Source: Bacteroidales bacterium | Lineage (GTDB): Bacteria > Bacteroidota > Bacteroidia > Bacteroidales > UBA932 | NCBI GenBank assembly: GCA_017962925.1 | Contig: JAGCUK010000035.1 | Location: 1-40,300, forward strand | Direction of reading: 5' to 3' | DNA: 40,300 nucleotides | Shown: positions 17,822-26,108 of the stretch, one piece after another | How positions within the stretch are numbered: the first letter of the stretch is position 1 | How the letters are laid out: every line of letters starts with the position of its first letter | The notes under the pieces: model-generated | Told to the model about the DNA's origin: nothing | Database searches by the model: none | Seen by the model: only the letters and a program-made list of their open reading frames with translations | Translations under genes and position numbers: made by a program

Positions 17822-17890
17822 GATGTGGGGCTCGAACCCACGACAACCAGAACCACAATCTGGTGCTCTACCAACTGAACTAATCGCACC
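17817..17890 (-). tRNA. tRNA-His (GTG anticodon)
   Basis: Read leftward, the sequence folds as a complete tRNA. The acceptor stem is GTGCGAT/ATCGCAC, the D arm lies around AGTTGGTAGAGC, and the anticodon arm is CCAGA-TTGTGGT-TCTGG with anticodon GTG. The T arm is GTGGG-TTCGAGC-CCCAC. The extra 5' G typical of tRNA-His (G-1, at 17890) faces the discriminator C73 (17817). CCA is not encoded and must be added. A consensus promoter lies just upstream. Confidence 0.95.
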
Positions 17891-17903
17891 GTGTTAGGGA
17901 CTG

Positions 17904-17933
17904 CAAAGGTACGAAAAAATATTAACCCTGCAA
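17904..17933 (-). promoter_or_regulatory. Promoter of tRNA-His
   Basis: Read leftward, TTG (17933-17931), exactly 19 bases, then TACCTTTG (17911-17904) give a full match to the Bacteroidetes TTG-N19-TAnnTTTG pattern. The box ends 13 bases before the mature tRNA 5' end. Confidence 0.8.
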
Positions 17934-17943
17934 GTTTTATTTG

Positions 17944-17951
17944 TATATTTG
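17944..17951 (+). promoter_or_regulatory. Candidate -7 box for the 17958 gene
   Basis: TATATTTG matches TAnnTTTG, but the -33 region reads TTA instead of TTG. The start codon follows only six bases later, so a transcript from here would have almost no leader. Confidence 0.5.
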
Positions 17952-17957
17952 TGGTGT

Positions 17958-19739
17958 ATGGCAAAAGAAATAAAGTTTTCCCTCGTTTACAGGGATATGT
18001 GGCAGTCCACAGGCAAGTATCAGCCCAGGGTTGATCAGCTTGTAAGGGTTGCCCCCGCAATCATAGATATGGGATGCTTCGACCGCGTGGAAACCAATGG
18101 CGGGGCATTCGAGCAGGTAAATCTCCTCTACGGAGAGAACCCCAACATCTCCGTCCGACAGTGGACCGCGCCTTTCCATAAGGCAGGCATACAGACCCAC
18201 ATGCTCGAGCGCGGCCTAAACGCCCTCCGCATGAATCCGGTCCCTGCTGACGTGCGTGAACTGATGTTCAAGGTGAAGAAGGCTCAGGGCACCGACATCG
18301 CCCGCTCCTTCTGCGGCCTGAACGACCATCGCAACCTCAAACTCTCCGTCGAATACGCCAAGAAAGCAGGGATGATCTCCCAGGCAGCGCTGTCCATCAC
18401 CCACTCCCCGGTACACACCGTGGAATACTACATGGGCGTGGTGGATCATCTGGTGGAATACGGCACCGATGAAATCTGCCTCAAAGACATGGCAGGCATC
18501 GGGCGCCCGACCTTCCTCGCGCAACTGGTATCTGAAATCAAGAAGAAATACCCGCACATCAAGGTACAGTATCATGGGCACAGCGGCCCCGGCTTCAGCC
18601 CCGCATCCATGCTGGAAGTGGCTCGCGCCGGCGCCGACTACCTCGACGTGGCCGTGGAACCCCTCTCCTGGGGCAAGGTCCATCCGGACGTAATCACCAT
18701 CCGCGAAATGCTCAAGGCCGACGGCTTCCTGGTGAAAGATATTAACATGGATGCCTACATGCAGGTCCGTGCCCTCACGCAGGAGTTCATCGACGACTTC
18801 CTGGGCTACTGGATCAATCCTTCCAACGCCCAGATGACCTCGCTGCTGGTAGGCTGCGGCCTCCCCGGCGGAATGATGGGCTCGATGATGGCAGACCTCA
18901 AACCCTTCCTCGGCGCAGTCAATGCGGCGGAAAGGGCGGCAGGCCGTCCGGACATGACCCTGGATACCCTGATGGTGAAGCTCTTCGAAGAAGTGCAGTA
19001 CGTATGGCCGCGCCTGGGCTATCCGCCCCTCGTGACCCCGTTCAGCCAGTACGTTAAGAACACCGCCCTGATGAACCTGCTGAACGTCATCAAGGGCAAT
19101 CCTCGCTGGACCACCATCGACAAGGACACCTGGGGAATGATTCTGGGCAAGATGGGCAAGCTTCCCGGCCCCCTCGCTCCCGAAATTATCGAGCTCGCGA
19201 AGGAAAAGGGCATGGAGTTCTACGACGGCAATCCGCAGGACATGTATCCGGACGAACTTTCCAAGTTCCGTCAGATGATGAAAGAGGAAGGATGGGACGA
19301 GGGCCCCGACCAGGAGGAACTGTTCGAGTTCGCCATGCACGAAAGGCAGTATCGCGACTTCCGCTCAGGCCTGGCCAAGCAGCGCTTCAATACCGAACTG
19401 GAAGACTTCCGCGCCAAGGCTGGAGCTCCCATCAAGCTGGTACGCCCGGTAGTGGAAACCCCCGAATTCAGCGCCGAAGAATACGCACAGAAGTATCCTC
19501 ACGCCGTTCCTTTGCAGGCTCCAGTGAAGGGTCAGTTGCTTTGGCAGGTGGATGTGGAGGATGATTCCGCGGCGCCCGTCGCCGGCACAGCCGTCAAGGC
19601 AGGTGAGCCAGTAGGATACGTGCAGACTTATTACGGCCGCGAAGAAATCCCCGCAGCCCGCGACGGACGCATAGTGGCAGTTACGGGCAAGCAGGGCAAG
19701 AATGTTGTAAAAGGTGAAATCGTAGCATACGTAGAATAA
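17958..19739 (+). CDS. Carboxyltransferase (oxaloacetate decarboxylase alpha / pyruvate carboxylase B-like)
   Basis: The 593-residue product has an N-terminal HMGL-like carboxyltransferase barrel: YRDMWQS near the N terminus (family RDxxQS, metal ligand Asp), ICLKDMAG with the lysine that is normally carbamylated, and QYHGHSG with the metal-binding HxH. A conserved carboxylase domain follows. The C-terminal part looks like a biotinyl domain (APVKGQLL...GEIVAYVE). However, the usual AMKM hairpin is replaced by TYYGREEIP, with no lysine in the turn, so it cannot be biotinylated at the normal site. The family decarboxylates oxaloacetate or carboxylates pyruvate with a separate biotin carboxylase. 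The role here is uncertain. The ATG at 17958 is chosen over a TTG nine bases upstream. Confidence 0.8.
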   Translation: MAKEIKFSLVYRDMWQSTGKYQPRVDQLVRVAPAIIDMGCFDRVETNGGAFEQVNLLYGENPNISVRQWTAPFHKAGIQTHMLERGLNALRMNPVPADVRELMFKVKKAQGTDIARSFCGLNDHRNLKLSVEYAKKAGMISQAALSITHSPVHTVEYYMGVVDHLVEYGTDEICLKDMAGIGRPTFLAQLVSEIKKKYPHIKVQYHGHSGPGFSPASMLEVARAGADYLDVAVEPLSWGKVHPDVITIREMLKADGFLVKDINMDAYMQVRALTQEFIDDFLGYWINPSNAQMTSLLVGCGLPGGMMGSMMADLKPFLGAVNAAERAAGRPDMTLDTLMVKLFEEVQYVWPRLGYPPLVTPFSQYVKNTALMNLLNVIKGNPRWTTIDKDTWGMILGKMGKLPGPLAPEIIELAKEKGMEFYDGNPQDMYPDELSKFRQMMKEEGWDEGPDQEELFEFAMHERQYRDFRSGLAKQRFNTELEDFRAKAGAPIKLVRPVVETPEFSAEEYAQKYPHAVPLQAPVKGQLLWQVDVEDDSAAPVAGTAVKAGEPVGYVQTYYGREEIPAARDGRIVAVTGKQGKNVVKGEIVAYVE

Positions 19740-20701
19740 TGAAAAAGGTACTACTGGCAATCGTTGCAGCCCTTTTGCCCCTCGCCTTGAGCGCAGGTGG
19801 CGTGAACGACGATAAACCCATCAAACAGAGCAAGATAGTTTATCTCTATCCCGAAGGCCAGGCGGCCGGCAAGGGCATAGTCGAAAACGGCGTGGCCATC
19901 ACCCTCGGCCCCGGCGAAGATAACGGCAAGCACGGCCCCGAAACTGTGAAGCCCGTGGGTATGGTCTATGACATCGGCGACAGCGCCCGCATGGAATTCT
20001 ATTTCCCGGAGAACCCCAACGGCCTGATGATCATCAACTGCCCCGGCGGGGCCTACTGGTTCGTGGCAGAGGTTAACGAAGGATATTGCACTGTGGAGTG
20101 GCTTCTGAGCCAGGGAATCGCAGTCTGCAACATGTTCTACCGCCTGCCTTATGGCCACAAGACCGTGCCGCTCACCGACGTTCAGAACGCCTTCCGCTAC
20201 TGCCGTTATCACGCTGCGGAGTGGGGGATAGATAAGATCGGTGTGATGGGATTCAGCGCCGGAGGGCATCTGGCCGCCAGCGCATCCACTCTTTTTGTAG
20301 ATGATATCACCCGCCCGGACTTTTCCGTGCTGATCTATCCGGTGATTACCATGGAGCCTGGAGTTACCCATCAGGGGAGCAAGGAAAACCTGATCGGCCA
20401 TACCTGGACTGCGGAGGATGAGGAATGGTACAGCCTCCACAGGCGCGTGAGCAACCGCACACCCGTCACCTTCCTCGGGCTGAGCGGAAACGATACCGCT
20501 GTGCCCATACAGAACAGCATAGACTACTACTACGCCTTGCGCCAGCATGGCATCAGCGCCACCATGCACATTTATCCCGACGGTGGCCACGGATGGGGCT
20601 TCAACCATCCCCCGTATCGCAAAGGAGACGGCTTGGGAAGCTATAGGGAAACCTTCAAGGCAGACCTCGCCAAGTTCCTCAAGGACCAGATAGTTAAATG
20701 A
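19739..20701 (+). CDS. Secreted alpha/beta-hydrolase, esterase-like
   Basis: The 320-residue product starts with a signal peptide (LLPLALSAGG), so it is exported. The catalytic core is an alpha/beta hydrolase of the acetyl-xylan-esterase / BD-FAE-like type. The oxyanion region is NCPGGAY (about 100-106), the nucleophile elbow is GFSAGGH with S173, the acid is probably D252 in GNDTAVP, and the base is H284 in GGHGWGF. Such enzymes remove acetyl or feruloyl groups from plant polysaccharides or hydrolyse similar small esters; the actual substrate cannot be read. The start overlaps the previous stop by one base (TAATG), and the stop overlaps the miaB start (ATGA), so the genes appear co-transcribed. 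Confidence 0.85.
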   Translation: MKKVLLAIVAALLPLALSAGGVNDDKPIKQSKIVYLYPEGQAAGKGIVENGVAITLGPGEDNGKHGPETVKPVGMVYDIGDSARMEFYFPENPNGLMIINCPGGAYWFVAEVNEGYCTVEWLLSQGIAVCNMFYRLPYGHKTVPLTDVQNAFRYCRYHAAEWGIDKIGVMGFSAGGHLAASASTLFVDDITRPDFSVLIYPVITMEPGVTHQGSKENLIGHTWTAEDEEWYSLHRRVSNRTPVTFLGLSGNDTAVPIQNSIDYYYALRQHGISATMHIYPDGGHGWGFNHPPYRKGDGLGSYRETFKADLAKFLKDQIVK

Positions 20702-22005
20702 AAAAGCTCTACATCGAAACCTACGGCTGCCAGATGAACGTGAACGACACGTAAGTGGTGTTCTCGATTCTGGCGAAGGAGGGATATGCCCGCACCGAGA
20801 ATATTGAGGAGGCGGATGTGATAATGGCCAATACCTGCTCGATTCGCGACAACGCCGAGCAGCGCATCTGGGGCCGCATCGACTATTTCAACACCTTCCG
20901 CAAGAAGCGCTCGGGGCTAATCGTCGGCATCCTGGGGTGTATGGCAGAGCGTCTGAAGGATGCTCTGCTGGACACCGGCAAGGTGGATGTAGTGGCGGGG
21001 CCGGATGCCTATAGGCACCTCCCGGACCTGCTGCAGGCAGTATATGACGGCGCCAAGGGCATCAACGTGGAACTCTCCCGCGAGGAGACCTACGGCGACA
21101 TCTCCCCGGTGCGGATCGACAAGAACGGAGTATCTGCATTCATCTCCATAATGCGCGGATGCAACAACGTATGTTCCTACTGCGTGGTGCCTTACACCCG
21201 CGGTGCCGAGCGCAGCCGCGACTGGCACACCATAGTGCGCGAAGCCTGCGAATGCGTTGAGGCGGGGTACAAGGAGGTGACGCTGCTGGGGCAGAATGTA
21301 GATTCCTATCTCTTTGAAGATGTTGACTTTGCGAAGTTGCTGGCGCTGGTGGCAGGAGTTTCCCCGACGCTTCGCGTGCGCTTCTCTACCTCCCATCCAA
21401 AAGACATCTCCGATGCAGTGATAGATACCATGGCTGCCTGGCCCAACATCTGCCATCACATCCATCTTCCCGTGCAGAGCGGCAACGACCGAATCCTTGA
21501 AAAGATGCGCCGCCGCTACACTCGGGAGTGGTATCTTGAAAGGGTGGCACGTATCCGCCAGGCCATGCCCGACTGCGGCATCACCACCGATGCAATCGTG
21601 GGATTCTGCTCCGAGACCGAGGAGGAATTCCGGGACACGCTCAGCATATTCGAGGAGGTGGGATACGATGCTGCCTTCATGTTCAACTATTCCGAACGCC
21701 CCGGCACTTTGGCATCGCGCAATTATCCCGACGATATTCCTCTGGAAGTGAAAACACGCCGCTTGAACGAGCTGATTGAACTGCAGAACCGTCTGTCGCT
21801 GAAAAGCAACAAGCGGGATGTGGGCCGTGAATTCGAAGTGCTGGTGGAAGGCCCTTCTAAGAAGGGAGACGCCCAGCTTTGCGGCCGCACCGGCTCCAAC
21901 AAGATGTGTGTCTGGAACGATACTACCCATAAGGCCGGCGACTTCGTCCGTGTCCGTGTGGTCGACTGCACCTCCGCCACCCTTCTCTGCGAACTAAAAA
22001 AATAA
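20698..22005 (+). pseudogene. miaB: tRNA-2-methylthio-N6-dimethylallyladenosine synthase with in-frame TAA at codon 19
   Basis: MiaB is a radical-SAM methylthiotransferase acting on A37 of tRNAs. The frame starting at 20698 gives the normal N terminus MKKLYIETYGCQMNVNDT and then TAA (20752-20754), where relatives usually have GAA/GAG (Glu) in the DxE-V motif. It then continues uninterrupted for 416 codons to 22005. The auxiliary cluster cysteines are C11, C47 and C81, and the radical-SAM motif RGCNNVCSYC (C155, C159, C162) is intact, as is the C-terminal TRAM-like end. Two GTG codons directly after the stop could restart translation, but the product would lack C11. The cause may be a real nonsense mutation, an assembly error or readthrough; the rest shows no decay. 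Confidence 0.85.
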
Positions 22006-22006
22006 C

Positions 22007-22014
22007 TATCTTTG
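22007..22014 (+). promoter_or_regulatory. Candidate -7 box for the LEA-type lipoprotein operon
   Basis: TATCTTTG matches TAnnTTTG and lies just after the miaB stop, nine bases before the next ATG. The -33 region is poor. It suggests that the lipoprotein-SPOR-rpoN genes can be transcribed independently of miaB. Confidence 0.55.
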
Positions 22015-22022
22015 TAAGATAG

Positions 22023-22490
22023 ATGAAAAGAATAGTCAAATTATCCCTGCTTTTGCTCCTGGCGGCGTTTGTGCTTACCGGCTGCGTGAGCAAGTACAAG
22101 AAGATAAAGGTCTCCTCGTTCGAGTTGGAGAGTGTGGTGCCGAGCAGTTTGCGCAGCGCCAACGTGGTGGTTGCGGTGGGGATAAACAATCCGGCACCGG
22201 CGTTCCAGGTGCGGGATATCGAGGCCACGGTGAAGCAGAACGGCAATGTGATGGGGCTGGTTACCGGAGAGCCGGTGAGCATAGATGGAAAATGCGACCG
22301 GGTGTACCGCATCCCGCTTCAGGCGCAACTGGCTGAAGGTGTGGGCCTTATGCAATTGCTGGCCACCTACAAGAGTTTCAATCCGGAAGAGTTTACGATA
22401 GATTTACATGCCCGCGCCAACGTTGCCGGCAAGATTGGCAAAGATATTGATTATAAAGATGTGCCACTTTCAAAGTTCTTGAAGAAATGA
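22023..22490 (+). CDS. LEA-type (LEA14-like) lipoprotein
   Basis: The 155-residue product has a signal peptide with lipobox VLTGC (Cys 21), so it is predicted to be anchored to a membrane. The rest has the pattern of a single LEA type 2 / WHy-like beta-sandwich: a first strand KIKVSSFELESV, then VVVAVGINNPAPAFQVRDIEATVKQNG, a conserved NNPxP-like turn, and alternating hydrophobic strands. Family members are small periplasmic or envelope proteins of unclear function. The stop overlaps the next start (ATGA), and a candidate promoter precedes it by a few bases. The assignment rests on fold-like pattern and is moderate. Confidence 0.65.
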   Translation: MKRIVKLSLLLLLAAFVLTGCVSKYKKIKVSSFELESVVPSSLRSANVVVAVGINNPAPAFQVRDIEATVKQNGNVMGLVTGEPVSIDGKCDRVYRIPLQAQLAEGVGLMQLLATYKSFNPEEFTIDLHARANVAGKIGKDIDYKDVPLSKFLKK

Positions 22491-23041
22491 AAAGAATCGC
22501 CATATTGTTGATCCTCGCGATGGCAGGAGGCCTCGCAGCCCGAGCCCAGCAGGTAGTGCCTCCGGGCTATGTGCTAGTGGATTCTCTGGTTTTCACTCCG
22601 CTGGCAGCAGTGGATTCCACCCTTGAAGGCAGCACCATCTTCAACGTGATGCCGGATGGAGTGAACGTGAAGCAGTCCGGAATGATACGCAACGCCGTAG
22701 AAACCCGCATCCGTTCCAATCGCTCCAAGCAATACAGCGGCTATCGCATCCGCATATTCTTCGATAATTCCCAATCTGCCCGCGGCGCCAGCGAGGCCGC
22801 CCTTTACCGTTTCAAGGTGCTGAATCCGGGGGTATCTGCCTACAGGAGTTTCTCCAGCCCGTATTTCCGCGTGACGGTGGGGGATTACCGCAATAAATCC
22901 GAGGCACTCGCCGCATTGGGCGCCATCAAGCAGCAGTTCCCCTCGGCATTCATAGTGCAGGAGCGCTTCAAATATCCCGCGGTGGAGAACCGGAGCGCGT
23001 TCAGGGTAGATACCTTGAAAGTGCTGAAGAAAGTTAACTAA
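22487..23041 (+). CDS. Secreted SPOR-domain-like protein
   Basis: The 184-residue product has a signal peptide (LLILAMAGGLAARA, cleavage probably before QQV). The C-terminal half fits a SPOR domain: YRIRIFFDNSQSARGASEAALYRF, then YFRVTVGDYRNKSEALAALGAIKQQFPSAFIVQ. The repeated strand-helix halves with VGDYRNKSEA correspond to the usual G-x-F/Y-x-x-xxxA motif. SPOR domains bind denuded peptidoglycan, often at division sites. It overlaps the preceding lipoprotein gene by four bases and ends one base before rpoN, so the three are one unit. Confidence 0.75.
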   Translation: MKRIAILLILAMAGGLAARAQQVVPPGYVLVDSLVFTPLAAVDSTLEGSTIFNVMPDGVNVKQSGMIRNAVETRIRSNRSKQYSGYRIRIFFDNSQSARGASEAALYRFKVLNPGVSAYRSFSSPYFRVTVGDYRNKSEALAALGAIKQQFPSAFIVQERFKYPAVENRSAFRVDTLKVLKKVN

Positions 23042-23042
23042 G

Positions 23043-24455
23043 ATGCAGAAACAGGGGCTCGAACTCAAGCAGACACAGCGGCTTTCTCCGCTCCAGATCC
23101 AGACCATCAAGCTCATAGAGCTGCCGGTTCAGGAGTTGGAGCAGAAAATACGTTCCGAGCTTGAGGAAAACCCCGTTCTGGATGACGGCCCGGATCCTGA
23201 AAAGCAGCAGGACGACGATCAGCCCAAGGACATCTCCATAGATGAAATAAAGGACGATGGCGATATCCCCGCCTACAAAACCCGCGTGAACAACTGGGGC
23301 AAGGATCCCCGTCCCGAATACAACACCTTCTCTGTGCGCGAAAGCTTTACCGAGAGCCTGATGGAGCAGCTAGGCTACAGGCATCTCAGCGAGCGCAATT
23401 ACCAGATCGGAGCTTTTATCATCGGCAGTCTGGACGCCGACGGATATCTCCGCCGCGATATAGAATCGCTGGTGGATGACCTTGCGTTCCGTGCGGGCCT
23501 GGAGGTGACGGAGCAGGAGGTGGAGGATATGCTGGCGATGGTGCAGGAGTTCGACCCGGCCGGAGTTGGTGCCCGGGACCTGCGCGAATGTCTCCTGATC
23601 CAGTTGAGGGCGCGTACCCAGACTGAGGATGTGAAGGATGCCTACCGCATCTTGAACGAGCAGTTCCAGGAGTTCACCAATCGCCATTTCAATAAGGTTA
23701 TGTCCCGCCTGAACCTGGATGAAACCAGGCTGAAGGCCGCCATAGGATGCATCACACGCCTGAATCCCGCCCCGGGCGGACAGCTGGATGACAGCTATTC
23801 CGACCAGGCCCAGCAGATAGTCCCGGATTTCGTTCTGGAGGAGCACGACGGCAACCTTTCCTTCACCATGCCCCGTTTCAATATCCCGGAACTCAGGGTC
23901 AACCGCAAGTATTCCGAGATGATGCTGGAGGCCAAGGGCTCCGGGGACCGCGCTCAGAAGGAGGCCGCTACTTTCATCCGCCAGAAAATAGATTCCGCGA
24001 AATGGTTCATCGAGGCCTTGAAACAGCGCCAGAACACCCTCCAGCGCACCATGCAGGCCATACTGGACTTCCAGCACGAGTACTTCCTGGACGGCGACGA
24101 CGCCAACCTCAAGCCGATGGTGCTCAAGGACATAGCGGAAAAGACCGGATTCGACATCTCCACCATCTCCCGCGTGGTGAACAGCAAATACATAGAAACT
24201 CACTTCGGCATCTTCCCGCTCAAGTACTTCTTCTCCGAAGGAATGGAGAATAAGGAAGGGGAGGAGGTGTCTACCCGCGAGCTCAAGAAGGCTCTGCAGG
24301 ACTGCGTGGACGGTGAGGATAAGAAAAAGCCGCTCACGGATGAGCAGCTTGTCTCTGAGATGGAAAAACGCGGTTACAAGGTGGCCCGCCGCACCATCGC
24401 AAAATATCGCGGTCAGCTGGGAATTCCCCTTGCCCGCTGGCGCAAGGAACTGTAG
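23043..24455 (+). CDS. rpoN: RNA polymerase sigma-54 factor
   Basis: The 470-residue product has the three expected parts of sigma-54. Region I is the Gln/Leu-rich N terminus (LKQTQRLSPLQIQTIKLIELP, ELEENPVL) that contacts AAA+ activators. An acidic linker follows (about 45-75), then the core-binding domain with GSLDADGYL and FDPAGVGARDLRECLL. The DNA-binding part contains KDIAEKTGFDISTISRVV and the C-terminal RpoN box ARRTIAKYR (about 448-456). It would direct transcription from -24/-12 promoters; I found no convincing such promoter in the window. It starts one base after the SPOR-like gene and ends three bases from the convergent upp stop, with no terminator between. Confidence 0.96.
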   Translation: MQKQGLELKQTQRLSPLQIQTIKLIELPVQELEQKIRSELEENPVLDDGPDPEKQQDDDQPKDISIDEIKDDGDIPAYKTRVNNWGKDPRPEYNTFSVRESFTESLMEQLGYRHLSERNYQIGAFIIGSLDADGYLRRDIESLVDDLAFRAGLEVTEQEVEDMLAMVQEFDPAGVGARDLRECLLIQLRARTQTEDVKDAYRILNEQFQEFTNRHFNKVMSRLNLDETRLKAAIGCITRLNPAPGGQLDDSYSDQAQQIVPDFVLEEHDGNLSFTMPRFNIPELRVNRKYSEMMLEAKGSGDRAQKEAATFIRQKIDSAKWFIEALKQRQNTLQRTMQAILDFQHEYFLDGDDANLKPMVLKDIAEKTGFDISTISRVVNSKYIETHFGIFPLKYFFSEGMENKEGEEVSTRELKKALQDCVDGEDKKKPLTDEQLVSEMEKRGYKVARRTIAKYRGQLGIPLARWRKEL

Positions 24456-24458
24456 CCT

Positions 24459-25112
24459 TTAAACCTTTTCTCCGTAAGCAAGATCTCCGGCATCGCCGAG
24501 CCCGGGCACTACCAATGAGTGGCTGGTGAGTTCCTCGTCGATGGCTGCAGTCCACAGGGTGCAGTTGGAGGGCACCGCTTTCTTTAGGGTATCCACGGCT
24601 GCAACACTGGTGATGGGGCATACGAAATGGGTATAATCAGGATCCCCTCCGTCACTTACAAGGCGGTCGTAGGCCAGCACGATGGATGAACCGGTGGCAA
24701 TCATCGTATCCGAAAGGATAAGCGTTTTGCCATAAAGTTCGGGAGTGGTGCAGTATTCGGTGTTGATATGAAACTTGTCGGCTGCGTCGTATTTGCGGTA
24801 GGCTGCGATAAAGGCATTCTCCGCATTCTCGAAATACGAAAGCATTCCGTCGTGCAGGGGCAGGCCTGCGCGGAGAATGGTCGCTAGAACTATCTTGGTA
24901 TCATAGGTTTTGACGGTGGCAGTGCCCAGGGGCGTGCGCACGTCCTTATCGCTGTATGCCAGGGTTTTGCTTATTTCATAGGCGAAGATTTCCCCGAGCC
25001 GGTGCAAGTTGTTGCGGAAGCGCAGGGCATCTTTCTGAACGCTCTTGTCCCTGATCTGGGCTATGAATGAATTGAGCAGTGAGTTCTTTTCTCCAAGATT
25101 GACGATTTTCAT
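24459..25112 (-). CDS. upp: Uracil phosphoribosyltransferase
   Basis: This salvage enzyme joins uracil to PRPP, giving UMP. The 217-residue product shows ATILRAGLPLHDGM (about 77-90), the PRPP-binding loop SDTMIATGSS (134-143) and the C-terminal uracil-binding VPGLGDAGDLAYG. In most homologues the PRPP loop reads DPMLATGGS, so the sequence is the divergent Bacteroidetes-like form, not a degenerate one. It is transcribed toward rpoN and divergently from trxB; candidate promoters for both lie in the 75-base gap. The product is probably cytosolic and intact. Confidence 0.92.
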   Translation of the reverse strand: MKIVNLGEKNSLLNSFIAQIRDKSVQKDALRFRNNLHRLGEIFAYEISKTLAYSDKDVRTPLGTATVKTYDTKIVLATILRAGLPLHDGMLSYFENAENAFIAAYRKYDAADKFHINTEYCTTPELYGKTLILSDTMIATGSSIVLAYDRLVSDGGDPDYTHFVCPITSVAAVDTLKKAVPSNCTLWTAAIDEELTSHSLVVPGLGDAGDLAYGEKV

Positions 25113-25136
25113 AATAGGCTAGAGTTATCAACAGGG

Positions 25137-25144
25137 CAAAGATA
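25137..25144 (-). promoter_or_regulatory. Candidate -7 box for upp
   Basis: Read leftward, TATCTTTG matches TAnnTTTG, 24 bases before the upp start. No good TTG box is visible at the expected distance. Confidence 0.5.
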
Positions 25145-25158
25145 ATAAAAATAATGCT

Positions 25159-25166
25159 TAACTTTG
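25159..25166 (+). promoter_or_regulatory. Candidate -7 box for the trxB operon
   Basis: TAACTTTG matches TAnnTTTG, 21 bases before the trxB ATG at 25188. It stands about 20 bases from the opposite upp box, so the promoter regions overlap. The -33 box is not convincing. Confidence 0.5.
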
Positions 25167-25187
25167 TGCGCTATTAAAGACACTCCG

Positions 25188-26108
25188 ATGGAAAAAGTCA
25201 GACTTCTCATAATTGGCGGCGGCCCGGCCGGTTACACTGCGGGCATTTATGCATCCAGAGCGGGCCTGAGCCCTGTTCTTTACGAAGGCCCCGAACCTGG
25301 CGGGCAGCTCACCACCACCACTTTGGTGGAGAACTATCCCGGTTTTGCCAAGGGAATCGATTCCCTCAGCCTCACCGGTGCCATGCGCGAACAGGCCGTC
25401 AATGTGGGAACGGATATCCGCAGGGGCATCATCACCAAGGCGGATCTTTCCGTACGCCCGTTTAAGTTCGAGATCGACGGCACTCCCGCGATCGAAGCGG
25501 ATGCTGTCATCATCGCTACAGGTGCGACCGCCAAATATCTGGGCCTGCCCTCCGAGCGCAAATACCGCGGGATGGGAGTTTCTGCCTGCGCCACCTGCGA
25601 CGGATTCTTCTACCGCAAGAAGGATGTCGCCGTGGTGGGTGGGGGAGATACCGCCTGCGAGGAGGCTACCTATCTCGCCGGCCTCTGCCGCAAGGTTTAT
25701 ATGATTGTTCGCAGGGATGTTTTCCGCGCCTCCGAGGCCATGCAGAAGAGGGTGAAGGAGACTCCCAACATCGAAATCCTCTGGAACTGCAACACCCGCG
25801 AAGTGCTGGGCGATGCCGCCGGCGTGACGGGCGTCCGCATCGAACGCAAAGATGGCGAGGTTTTTGATATAGCAGTTGACGGCTTTTTCCTTGCAATCGG
25901 TCATCATCCCAACTCCGACCTGGTGAAAGAGTGGGTGGAGATCGATGCAAACGGCTACATAGTGACAAACGGCTGCTCTTCGCATACCAACGTAGAAGGT
26001 GTTTTCGCCGCGGGAGACGTGCAGGATCCTCACTATCGCCAAGCCATCAACGCTGCGGCATCCGGATGCCGGGCGGCTTTGGATGCAGAAAAATATTTGA
26101 AGAAATGA
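25188..26108 (+). CDS. trxB: Thioredoxin reductase
   Basis: This flavoenzyme passes electrons from NADPH to thioredoxin. The 306-residue product has the FAD-binding GGGPAG (10-15), PGGQLTTTTLVENYPGF, IIATGATAKYLGLPSE, the redox pair C134/C137 in CATCDG, the NADPH-binding VVGGGDTACEEA and the C-terminal VFAAGDVQDPHYRQ. All elements of the low-molecular-weight bacterial enzyme are present. I use the ATG at 25188; a TTG 24 bases upstream coincides with the promoter box and is rejected. The stop overlaps the start of the BamD-like gene (ATGA), so they form an operon. Confidence 0.95.
   Translation: MEKVRLLIIGGGPAGYTAGIYASRAGLSPVLYEGPEPGGQLTTTTLVENYPGFAKGIDSLSLTGAMREQAVNVGTDIRRGIITKADLSVRPFKFEIDGTPAIEADAVIIATGATAKYLGLPSERKYRGMGVSACATCDGFFYRKKDVAVVGGGDTACEEATYLAGLCRKVYMIVRRDVFRASEAMQKRVKETPNIEILWNCNTREVLGDAAGVTGVRIERKDGEVFDIAVDGFFLAIGHHPNSDLVKEWVEIDANGYIVTNGCSSHTNVEGVFAAGDVQDPHYRQAINAAASGCRAALDAEKYLKK

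Noticed and set aside
25931-26104. A 5' extension of the BamD-like frame into trxB
   Set aside because: The extension is a trxB shadow; the lipoprotein signal begins at 26105.
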